From the NCBI GenBank assembly GCA_015478945.1, contig JABUQX010002455.1, positions 1 through 17,719 on the forward strand: a stretch of 17,719 nt of DNA. Direction: 5' to 3'. This document shows positions 9,559 to 17,719 of the stretch, one piece after another (within the stretch, counting starts at the first letter, position 1; each line of letters begins with the position of its first letter). Below the pieces are notes generated by a model. It did not search any database, was not told the DNA's origin, and worked only from the letters and a program-made list of their open reading frames with translations. A program made the position numbers and the translations under genes. The DNA comes from Trachelipus rathkii (Eukaryota > Arthropoda > Malacostraca > Isopoda > Trachelipodidae).

Positions 9559-9590
9559 TGCCCCAAAATTTATTTTCTTGTGGGCAAATA
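9555..9590. repeat. 9-bp perfect inverted repeat at the edge of the TA tract
   Basis: TATTTGCCC (9555-9563) and GGGCAAATA (9582-9590) are perfect complements separated by 18 bases. The left arm begins inside the TA tract. It could be a hairpin or the end of a small inverted-repeat element. Confidence 0.55.
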
Positions 9591-11200
9591 AACGTTAAGG
9601 CTCTTGTTAGGTATAATTGATAACGTCTAACTGCATCAGAAGTTTATTTTACATAAAATCAAAGAAGATATAGTCCAAAATAAAGCCCCACTATTAGGCT
9701 TTAAGAATATATAAAAATTAGATAAATAAAAATATTCACAGAAATGAGGGCAGAACCTATAAAAATACGTTTTAAACATTACTTCTTTATGTGTGACAAA
9801 GAGAATTAGCTCAACTTTATGACATGAAATTTAGAACTAAAAAAGAAATGAAAAATAAAATTTTTTTTTACTAAATTTTTACTTTTTTTTGTGAGTCTAA
9901 AAATTTTCAGACAAAAATTGCAAAACATCAAAATTTAAGAATTTACTTGAGCAAGTGCTATGTAAGATAATAAAATTTAAACTCCAAAAGGTACGATTTG
10001 CAAAAATTTATAATGTGCAACGTGAATGTAATAATTAATCTTAATTATAAAAATAAATATAACTTACTTGGGTCCGAGATAAAGTATATTAAACAAAATG
10101 TGAGCCAAGATAATTTAGTCAAACAAATTTTCATGTGGTTGAGGGTGATAAAATTGTGAGACGGTAGTGTAAATTTAATGATATTCTATACATATGATTA
10201 AAAAATATTGATTCCCAAATAGAAGTGGTAATGTTCTAAAAAAAAAAACATGCATACCGAGCGGTGAGGAGCTTGAATAAACAAGACAAAAAAAAACAAA
10301 AACACCCGGCGATGGAAAATTAGAACGTAATATTCTTTTAGTAGGTATCTGCAAAATGGACGCTTTATAAAGGGAGGCAAAAAGTATATAAAATATGGAA
10401 ACTGATAATTATAACAACAAAGTCCAAGGAACTAGTTGCAGTAATTCCTCTTAAATTAAATTTATTTACCTCATGTTTATGAAAGTGATTAGTGTTTTTT
10501 TTTTTTTTTAATTATCATAGTTAATATATTTATTATTATCATTATTGTTTTATTATTATTATATATTATTATTAATGTGGTTATTACTATCAATTATTTC
10601 ATTATTACGTGTATAATAACTTAAAAAGGCCAGAAATATTTCACCAAAAACTTTACATTAAAAGTTTAGATACGAATTGAAAAAAGATGATATTTACGGT
10701 AAGACGATCCGACAGTAAAAAAATAATAAAAAAAAGGAATCCGAACTCACGAATCTTTAAGTTCCAGAGAATAATTTACATGATTTTTTACTTTGAAATT
10801 CGGGAGGGAGTTTATTTAAAAACTGCTGGCGTCGGGAAAACACAAGTAATAAAACAAAAATACTCTATATATAAAATAAAAAAAATTTTTTTTGGTTAAA
10901 TTGAGTCCAAAACAAAATTTTAAAATGTAATAAAATTTAAAAATAAGGAAAATAAATCTTAAAAAAAATTTAAACTCAGAATGAACTTTATCAAAATTTT
11001 CACACTGTAATAATTATCACGACGGGAAATGTAAAAGTTTAGTGTTTTCGTGATAAAAATATAGATTCAATAACAGAGATCAAACAAAATTCAAACTCAC
11101 CGGAAATTCCACTCAAAATGACGATAACAAGCGTTACAAAGAGAGTTTTCGACTAGTCGGCTCACAGCGCGAGCACTCAGGAACTCAAGAATGAAATTTT
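9591..11200. other. AT-rich non-coding region, A-rich on + strand
   Basis: I see no gene. The sequence is rich in A runs (for example 10239-10250 and 10720-10735) and TTTTTTTT (10495-10509). Short open frames (10198-10380 on minus, 10687-10899 on +) are poly-Lys/Phe translations with no motif. The minus strand shows three GTRAGT sequences of splice-donor type (around 10066, 10746 and 11097), with no accompanying exon that I can identify. Confidence 0.6.
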
Positions 11201-13959
11201 GAAAGAACTAAGAATAGCTCAGGAGGTGACAAAATAATCGGGTGTGAAGGATGAGAAAGTGGGCGATGATCGTAGCTTCCTTTTCATTAGTGATAGTTGA
11301 GTGAAGGTTTTGAGAATTACAATATGTTTCTAAGAGGGAAAAAGTAAAAATGTAAATTTAAATACTAAAAGGGACTATTGGCCTACATGTACAATAAGAT
11401 TTTTTTGGCGAAAGCGAGAAATAGCGTTACTTTTTATTTATCGTGAAGATAAAACTGATAATGGAGAGGAAAAATAGATATCTCAAATTTTGTTGTTCAT
11501 AAATGACTTGAACAGATAAATCCTGTGAAAGAGTTTCCCCTGCCAGTAAAAGAAAAAGAAATTGAGGTATGCAAATTTATGCGAGATTAAGGACTTTGAA
11601 TATGTGAGAGTTCTAGTCCAGGCGGGTAAATTAGAAGAGGTTGATTTGTTGCGTTCGGGATTATAGTGTGCGCGTTGGACCACCGGAAATTTATATTGAA
11701 CAACTTAGGGGCTGCAGTTAAGAGAGTTGCATGGGATGGGTAACTGGAGATAGGGCGAAGTTTAATAATAAACCAAACAGATTCCTAAGAGGCTTAGTAT
11801 GGTTGCAAAAAAATGGAAAATCCGATAAGATAAAAGAAATGGGCAGTATTTATATTGAGCTTTTCTGAGTTTGTAAAGTTCGATTGATGGTGTCAAGAGA
11901 CTCATCCCAATGGGGATGTAATGGTTTTGATTTTAATTTGGAAGTCAGAGAAAATAAAAGTAACATTTGGGAGTAGAATTTTTACGGTCAACGTGGCATA
12001 TTCATTCCGAATTGCGAATCTTTGTTAAAATAATCCAACATTTGGTTTGCACCGGGAAGGAGATGGAAGGGTAGCCTGAAGGGATTTAGTATTTGTTCTA
12101 AACAAATGTGGCATCCCTTGCGTTAAGAAGGAAGATACATTACTAATAATTAATCTGGGGTTGCATTTTTTGGTCTGACAGGTAGATTGTATAGCTTTCA
12201 CGACCTTGGAGAAAGAAAGTGAGTACGTTTTTGATGTATACCGAACCTTAATGTATATTGAATAACGAGCTCAGAGTTAGATAGGGATAATGTAGTACAT
12301 GCAGTTGGTTGATATTTCTTAATTATGCGGATATTGATACAGTTTCGTAATCAATTGATTGCCTGGGGTATGATTTTGGAAAGCAAATTGAAATTTGAAT
12401 CTAATGTTTTTACAAGTGGTCTTCTTTGTCAAACTTATTTACTGTAATGTTCTTTTCTATATTTGAGGGTGTCTGATGATTTAGAAAATAGTAGGGATAT
12501 TCGTTATTTAACATTCAGTCTGTATGTGGCATTTTAGTTGGCGTGGAGCGGAAAGGAATTACTTATAAATTTATAGTAAGAAGTTCATCGGAAATATAGG
12601 TTAAACATTGATACTGTGATAGAAGTTAAGCTATTCGATCTTACTGTGTATAAATGACAAGAATAAAAGATCAGAACTGGTAGGAATGATTCGTGTGCGT
12701 AGGAAGGTGATATAACTTATTGGTTGGTGTAGTGGTAAAACTTCTTGAGCTACTATTCTTTGATTATAGCTCGTTGTAAATATATCATAAGAAACACAAT
12801 CTTTAAGGTGGTGAGTGTGTTTGGTGAACTTCTGCTGCTTACACGGCTACCGTTATATATTATGTGTATTAGTGTTACCAATGAGGGGTGTGTATGGTTG
12901 TCGAGATTGTTTTTCTAAGTTTAAGTATGTGTTTTAGCTCGATATTTATCTGCCTTAATTCTATTCGATATGGCTATTAGATGCATTATATAGTTGGGCA
13001 AGTTAACACTTTCAGAATTGTTCGTTTTATGTTCTACTTAATTATTAGTATTTGATGACTTGCCTTTAAGTTTATAAATGTGAGTCTCTTCGTATCTTGT
13101 ATAAGTTTTATATTTGGTATAAGTTTATTAAATAGTGCGTTCTCTATGGTTCCAAAAAGAAGTGTCCCGAATAATATATGCAAATGCCCGTTCCGCCATA
13201 CATTTATTAGGCCTCTCTCCTTATCTCTTTTATAGAGAGCGCTGACTGAAGGCTGAACTGTTTAAATAACGATAGTACCCAAGGTCTTGGAGGGATATTT
13301 TAAATGTTTCTGCGTTTCTCCAAGTACAATTAGTGAATGAATAGTATATTTTAGTTCTCACAGTGAAGTTTGGTTCGACGTTAAATACGTGTGAATCTCT
13401 GAGGTGTGACACAGCTAAGGATAGTATAATATAGTTTAAGTAGCTGTGAGTTAATTTTTGTTAAAACAATAGATTTTACAAGTTATGAAATATTTGTAAA
13501 GTTCACTTTTTGAGCATCTTTTAAATCCGGATGTATATTACAATAACTGGTGATAAAATCTTGGATATGTCCTGCTTTATTTTAAAAACAAAGCCTATTG
13601 ATGAAATTCACTATCTGATTCTGTGTTTATCTAGTTTCAGAGCGAAGAGTTTGTTTTGATGTCAAATAAAGAAGATTTGATCCCAATTTTTCAAACATGT
13701 TTGTCTGTGAAGATAGAGAAGAAAGAGAGGGTTTATGAGAAGAAGGTTGTTTATTGCGTTATTATGCAAATGAAGAAAATTTGAAATTTAGTGATCTTAA
13801 TATTAATTTGTTTTAACTTTCCTTTCAATGAAATGTGTTTACAGTTTCATATTTTTCATGTTAGAAATGTCTTTTCTAATGTGTTTTGTTATTATTTATA
13901 CATTGATGTAAATAAATGTAAAATAGTCGGCCCGTGGTACTTTTAAAATTAAATAACAC
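11201..13959. other. AT-rich, C-poor region without recognisable genes
   Basis: No domain is visible on either strand. The + strand is rich in G and T and poor in C, so the minus strand is A- and C-rich like the sense strand of the neighbouring gypsy element. Part of it, especially 13000-13950, may be that element's 3' LTR, in view of the TATA/AATAAA pair at 13203-13234. A short tRNA-like A-box lies at 12726-12736. I cannot define LTR ends from a single copy. Confidence 0.5.
13203..13234 (-). promoter_or_regulatory. TATA box with AATAAA downstream: candidate LTR core
   Basis: On the minus strand, TATAAAAG (13234 down to 13227) is followed 19 bases later by AATAAA (13208 down to 13203), with a purine-rich stretch between. 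Upstream on the same strand is CAGTCAGCG. LTRs of Ty3/gypsy elements carry a promoter and a polyadenylation signal close together, and this site lies 3' of the gypsy coding remnants on the same strand. No LTR boundary or second copy is available in the window. Confidence 0.35.
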
Positions 13960-14550
13960 TCATGATTTAGGAGGCCTTGGGGGTGGTAAACCTCTACCTT
14001 GAGGGATGTTTTGTGGTGGAGGAAGTAAGTATTCCCTGTTACCCCTTAATATAGTACCCTGTTGTCTGCTTCCTTAAAGCCATTGTGGGTAGAAATGCTG
14101 TGGAATAGGTTTGTTGTGGCGTTTCTTATTGGGGAACATTAGGAACGAATGTGTGATCGATTCACATTGATCTTATCATGAGCAGAAGGAAGAGGATGGA
14201 GAAGTTGTTTCTAGCTGATGTTTACTTAGGGAAGTTGTGAGGAGGGATGTCCAGTTAGTGGGAGGAATTTGAAAGATCTGACGGGGGTTTTGTTAAGCAA
14301 CTACCTTTAGAAGAGCACTCTAGCATGAGAGTGGAAGAGAAGATATAACTCTAAGCTCGTACGATGACGCTTCATTGCCTTACACACAGGTTCATATGTA
14401 AAGTGTATTTAAGACTGAAATCATCTTCAAAGTAAGATACTTCTTCATAAACACTGGTGTACATGTGGAATGGTTTCTAGGTCAATAGGGAGATAGGCTA
14501 ATAGTTACCCCTAAGATGAGCAGAGCGTGTGAAGAATTATTGTGATTCAT
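13960..14550 (-). pseudogene. Possible third-ORF (env-like) remnant of the gypsy element
   Basis: Three short minus-strand pieces lie downstream of Pol. The first starts at an ATG (14550) with a hydrophobic core ALLILGVTISL, resembling a signal peptide, and stops after 22 codons. The second is an acidic/aromatic stretch (SVYEEVSYFEDDFSLKY, around 14435-14385) in another frame. The last (14073-13960) is a proline-rich tail, PPPQNIPQGRGLPPPRPPKS, ending in TGA. Position after the integrase is where gypsy elements with an envelope-type gene carry it. The total is far shorter than a full envelope protein, no furin-type or fusion motif is visible, and the frames do not connect. Low confidence: it may be only 3' non-coding sequence. 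Confidence 0.2.
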
Positions 14551-14559
14551 TTTAGGAGG

Positions 14560-15113
14560 CTTAAACCCACGTCGTGGAGGATGAGGATCAGCAGAATCCT
14601 GAACGATGGTAAGTTTGAGACGCTGGAGGGGCAAAGAGAGATCGGTTCGAAAAGTATTAGAGGTGGAGGTGTGGTAAGGGAAAAACCTTAAAATTTACTC
14701 TAGGAGGAGGGGAAGGGGAGAAAAGAAAATTGGGATTTGGAGGTGGTAAATGAGCGTGGGAGGGAGGTGGGGATTGAGCTGAGCTGGAGGAGGAGGTGAT
14801 GGATGAGATGGTGCTGGAAGAGGTCAATGAGGTTGTGAAAGAAGAAGAGAATGAGACGAAGGAGGAGAAGAAGAAGGAGGTGGGGACAAGGAAGGAGGTG
14901 GTAAAGGAACCGGTGGAAGGGTTTGCAATGAAGGAGGGAGCTGTCTTTGGAAGTAAATAGTGTGAGGAATAGCAGAGAAGAAGGAGGGTGAGAAGTTTTA
15001 GCTAGTTGAAAGGTTTTAGGAGGTGGGATCTTGAGACGGTTGGGGTCTTTAGGAGGGGGAAGAGAGGGATGTCGACTGCTAGAGCGTCGGTGTTTGTAGA
15101 AATAAATAGGAAC
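14560..15113 (-). other. Proline/serine-rich extension downstream of the integrase
   Basis: On the minus strand this is a long C/T-rich tract. After the TAA that ends the integrase (15116-15114) the same frame stays open for 137 codons to a TAG at 14702-14700. Its first part is basic and proline-rich: YKHRRSSSRHPSLPPPKD, then RLKIPPPK (about 15100-15030). Another frame of the tract is even richer in proline (PPVPLPPPSLSPPPSSSPPS, about 14915-14855). Pyrimidine-rich DNA rarely contains stop codons, so openness alone proves little. Proline-rich tails occur at the end of Pol in some gypsy elements. Confidence 0.5.
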
Positions 15114-16238
15114 TTAATCATCCCAAGTTAGTGATACTTCAATATTTGATCCCCTATGGAGAACGTATGAATGGTTTCTTAAGTCTTCGTAACATTGCTC
15201 TCTATAAAAAGCCAACTTGTTGAAATGAACCCAGGCTGCTATATTGAACTGAAAGGGGCCGCACCATTTGGGGAAAAGCTTCGGTGACTGCCCGGGTTTC
15301 TTGATGTCCAACACAAAAACATAATCACCAAGTCTAATTGGTGTTGAAAATGCCTTTTTATGTTGCTTATGCATTTGTGTTTTTGTTTCCTGCTGAAGAT
15401 GTTCACGAGCCTGGTCTCGAATGAGATTCGCTCTTTCTGCAAGATCTTGGACGTATTCGTGAATAGGTTTAGATGGTTCGGAACCTTTAGTAAAAGGAGA
15501 AATGTAATTGGGGAGATCCCAGGGAAGTCTTTTGTTGTAAGTATACAAAAGAAAATGAGGAGTACAACCTATAGAAGAATTGTACGTGGAATTTATGGCG
15601 ATTTGAGTAAAAGGTATTAGTTTGCCCCAGTCATTATAGTTGGAATTTACATAATGACGTAGGTGGTTTGCAATCTGCAACATGGCTCTCTCCGTCAAAC
15701 TGTTGCTAGAAGGATGCCTAACAACGATGTTAACAGCTTTAATCCTCCATTGCTTGCAAATTTCTTTTAGAAACTGAGAAGTCATCTCAGGGGCGCGGTC
15801 ACTCAAAATAATTTGAGGACAGCTATGACGGCAAATGATCCTTTCCAGAAGAGCGTGAGCAATGTCCTTAGCGGTGTGCTGAATGAGGGGGACAAGTTCC
15901 ACGTATCTCGTGAGGCTGTCCTTCATTACCAATATATATTTGGCTTTAGTTTCCTTGCAGGTTGGTAATGGGCCAAGGACATCGAGATGGATCTTCGAGA
16001 ACGGCTCGAAGGGGATGGGGTACGATTTGATTTCGGCATTTTTCGGTTTGTTTCCCTTTACTCTCTGACAGGAGGTGCAGGTATTGCAATATTCCTTCAC
16101 CAGTGTGTATAGTCTCGGGAATATGTATTTTTCCCTGATCCTATTTACAGTTCTGTCAACACCACAGTGTCCTGCTGGGAGAGAGTCGTGGTTGAATTCG
16201 AAAATTGAATGGATCATGGAATCTGGGATCTGGATCAA
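15114..16238 (-). CDS. Ty3/gypsy Pol fragment: intact integrase
   Basis: Integrase inserts the element's DNA copy into the chromosome. Numbering from the codon at 16238 (a TTG; the frame is open back to 16331, since this is an internal part of a polyprotein), the N-terminal HHCC zinc domain is H17, H24, C54, C57. The catalytic core has D86 (HLDVLGPLP), D147 (ILSDRAPEMTS) and E183 (HPSSNSLTERA), giving the D,D-35-E spacing. The C-terminal part has GDYVFVLD (304-311) and the GPY/F-type motif KLFPKWCGPF (320-329). Length of 374 residues is complete for an integrase. It is the only long undamaged frame in the window. Odd points: the usual glycine after the second Asp pair is alanine, and the HPQTNG-type motif reads HPSSNS. 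It ends WDD-TAA, followed by an open proline-rich stretch in the same frame. Confidence 0.93.
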   Translation of the reverse strand: MIQIPDSMIHSIFEFNHDSLPAGHCGVDRTVNRIREKYIFPRLYTLVKEYCNTCTSCQRVKGNKPKNAEIKSYPIPFEPFSKIHLDVLGPLPTCKETKAKYILVMKDSLTRYVELVPLIQHTAKDIAHALLERIICRHSCPQIILSDRAPEMTSQFLKEICKQWRIKAVNIVVRHPSSNSLTERAMLQIANHLRHYVNSNYNDWGKLIPFTQIAINSTYNSSIGCTPHFLLYTYNKRLPWDLPNYISPFTKGSEPSKPIHEYVQDLAERANLIRDQAREHLQQETKTQMHKQHKKAFSTPIRLGDYVFVLDIKKPGQSPKLFPKWCGPFQFNIAAWVHFNKLAFYREQCYEDLRNHSYVLHRGSNIEVSLTWDD

Positions 16239-16331
16239 AAATGCACCACTTTGCGTGGCATAATGCAGAATGTCGTCAATGAGGACGTGGGGAAATGTAT
16301 CTGCAGAATGGTGTCTTGCTGCTGAAAAGGT

Positions 16332-16510
16332 TTATTATGGGAGATAAGAGGCTTCGGCGAATTCATAAAAGAAGCTTTAAAATCTAAGGACACGCTTTCT
16401 TTGTTTCTTTGACGAAGTTTTCCTATAGTGAGTAGGAAGCGTGGTGGTTGGCAAAATTGTTGTTTGAGCGAAAACCTTGCGTCAAAGGTAGGTGGGTTTG
16501 CGACTCGCAA
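16332..16510 (-). pseudogene. Gypsy Pol linker between RNase H and integrase, frameshifted
   Basis: The minus-strand frame of 16510-16235 reads NPPTFDARFSLKQQF and GKLRQRNKESVSLDF, which resembles the linker of gypsy Pol where the RNase H domain ends (IEVGTCES-like in the neighbouring frame at about 16515) and the integrase begins. The integrase frame itself is closed by a TAA at 16334-16332, so at least one frame change separates the two. Confidence 0.5.
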
Positions 16511-17292
16511 GTACCCACTTCAATTCAGGACAATATTTAATTTACGCTTGTTCTGCAAAAATAATGATAAAATGTTGTATAAAAGAGATTCCATAACGCT
16601 TTTCAAGTCTCCCAGATAGTTGTCTATGTCTGATGCAGGTGTATGCAGAAGGCTGATTACTCGGTAAAATTTTGTCACCGTCGTATCCGAAAGTATCGTA
16701 TTTGAGATTTTTTGTGCGACTACTAAATGAGGTTAGAAGTCGTTTTTCTCATTTTCGCTCATGATTTCGCTTTTTTTCCGCTTTTAGAGAAAGAGATCTA
16801 GAGATAAGGGTAGAGGCTTTCTTTATTGTTATCATGCCATTTGAAATGAACGGCTGCGCCAGAAGCAACATTAGAGATGCATCAGATGGTTTAATAAAGA
16901 AGGTTTGTTCTATTCAGGATGAGCACAAACTGCGGTTGCGGCAATAAGAGTTCATTTTTAAGGATCTTTCGAAAGCCTCATTTTGTTCAGGGCCCCCAGA
17001 AAAATGTGCTGTTCTTCTTTATGAATTGTGTAATGGGCTTGACAGTCTGGGAGTAATGGGGTAATAAATGAGAAATAATAAGTTCGAAAACAAGGAGCAG
17101 AACCGGGTGTATTCTGAGACGTTTGTGGGGGGTTTGAACCCTGTGAGCGTCTTGAGCTTTAGAGGGTCCTCGGGGATATCCATGTTTTGGCAGATTTTAA
17201 AACCGAGAAAAAAGAGAGATGTTCTTAGGAATTTACACCTTTGAAAGTTTCATTTTAAGCTTGTATATGTGATAATAAACGAAGAGCTTTCT
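16511..17292 (-). pseudogene. Gypsy Pol RT thumb and RNase H, broken
   Basis: RNase H digests the RNA strand of the hybrid during reverse transcription. Readable minus-strand pieces, each in its own frame: VLIMGN just after the missing YxDD (about 17344-17327); PEDPLKLKTLTGFKPPTNVS (about 17175-17115), the usual segment before the thumb helices; FFWG and PEQNEAFERSLK in adjacent frames (about 17005-16960); the RNase H start FFIKPSDAS (16901-16875, holding a catalytic Asp), then NVASGAAVHFKWHDNNKE in another frame (16872-16818). Further on, HRQLSGRLEKRYGISFIQHF (about 16636-16577) corresponds to the region before the linker. The YSTYDxELLA motif with the second acidic residue is not readable. 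At least three frame changes and several stops make this part non-functional. Confidence 0.7.
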
Positions 17293-17719
17293 TTAAGGTT
17301 CCAAATTTGATTTTCCTAAAGATGTTCCCCATGATAAGAACGTCGCTCGAGGAAACTCTGCTAGGTCGTCACCTAATAGATGATGCAGAACAAGCTCCAT
17401 GAGATTTGCAAAGGCCGAGGGGGCATTGGCTAATCCGAAGTTTAATCTCGTTGGGCAATACTGCCCTCTTGTTGTCCGAAAAGCGAGGAGCGGTTGCGTC
17501 TCTTTTTCTATTTTCATCGCGTTGTACGCGTCCTTAAGGTCAACACAGGTAAAGAGGCTACTGTTACCTAGAGAGCTTAAAATGTCCGTAATACACGGAA
17601 GGGGGAAGCGCGAAAGGACAGTATGGGAATTAAGGAGTCTATAGTCTGCAACAATACGGGGAGTTGTAGATCCTTTTTTTGGAATCACTAAGAGCGGAGC
17701 GCTATGAGGGCTGGAGATG
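17293..17719 (-). pseudogene. Gypsy Pol reverse transcriptase, 5'-partial, frameshifted before YxDD
   Basis: The reverse transcriptase copies the element RNA to DNA. The minus-strand frame is open to the window edge and includes SSPHSAPLLVIPKKG, then VADYRLLNSHT, motif A LFTCVDLKDAYNAM (catalytic Asp at residue 50 counting from the codon at 17688), GQYCPTR, and motif B LNFGLANAPSAF (residues 82-93). These are standard Ty3/gypsy RT blocks. About 25 residues later, where YxDD should stand, the frame runs into AEFPRATFLSWG and a stop (17295-17293). The neighbouring frame reads SDVLIMGN there, so an indel lies at about 17345-17365 and the YxDD itself appears damaged. The N-terminal fingers, protease and Gag are outside the window. 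Confidence 0.85.

Larger units (their letters stand above)
13960..17719 (-). mobile_element. Ty3/gypsy-like LTR retrotransposon, 3' part, partly degenerate
   Basis: On the minus strand the domain order RT, RNase H, integrase is that of Ty3/gypsy Pol (Copia has integrase before RT). RT motifs sit at 17719-17293, RNase H at about 17060-16510, integrase at 16331-15114, followed by a proline-rich tail and a possible third ORF. Gag, protease and the 5' LTR would lie beyond the right edge. Frameshifts break RT and RNase H; the integrase is uninterrupted. The left limit is set here at the last plausible codon and excludes an LTR, which may extend to about 13000. Confidence 0.85.

Noticed and set aside
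10060..11110. GTAAGT/GTGAGT splice-donor-like sequences on the minus strand suggesting a host gene
   Set aside because: No neighbouring exon, acceptor with polypyrimidine tract, or protein motif could be recognised; such hexamers are common.
14560..15060. Glu/Lys/Val-rich coding sequence on the + strand (GAGGAGGAG-type tract)
   Set aside because: It is the complement of the Pro/Ser-rich tail of the gypsy element and has stop codons in + frames.
15360..15620. + strand open frames opposite the integrase (also 15883-16068, 16075-16263)
   Set aside because: Antisense shadows of the integrase frame.

Overview
The window looks like non-coding DNA from an animal nuclear genome dominated by decayed retrotransposons. 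There is no operon-like gene packing. The only long uninterrupted coding stretch is a retrotransposon integrase, and three long (TA)n tracts break up the sequence. Both element families and the abundant TA microsatellites would fit an arthropod, possibly a crustacean. That placement is inferred from general character only.

Layout. 1-817: unclassified, G-rich and C-poor on the + strand, with one strong stem-loop. 818-1205: TA tract. 1206-8580, + strand: a nearly full-length but heavily mutated non-LTR retrotransposon (LINE). It has a presumptive 5' UTR, an ORF1 (gag-like, with CCHC zinc knuckles and a basic segment), an ORF2 (AP-endonuclease, reverse transcriptase, RNase H, C-terminal conserved segment) and a 3' UTR with a stem-loop. 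8580-8682: second TA tract, followed by poly-T. 8706-9091: an unassigned GC-richer island. 9092-9558: third TA tract. About 9590-13950: AT-rich DNA with no recognisable gene, A-rich on + at first and then G/T-rich. About 13960-17719, minus strand: the 3' half of a Ty3/gypsy-like LTR retrotransposon running off the right edge. In minus-strand order it holds reverse transcriptase (broken near its catalytic YxDD), RNase H (broken), a 374-codon intact integrase, a proline-rich tail and a possible third-ORF remnant. A TATA box/AATAAA pair at 13203-13234 on the minus strand may mark its 3' LTR.

How the parts relate. The LINE and the gypsy element point toward each other. Each would supply its own copying machinery: nicking, reverse transcription and RNA removal for the LINE; reverse transcription, RNA removal and integration for the gypsy element. 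Neither looks active, because every domain except the integrase carries frameshifts or stops. The points most worth checking are the intact integrase inside a dead element, the LINE sitting between TA tracts (possible TA-microsatellite targeting), and the LINE 3' stem-loop. I saw no host gene, rRNA, convincing tRNA or CRISPR array.
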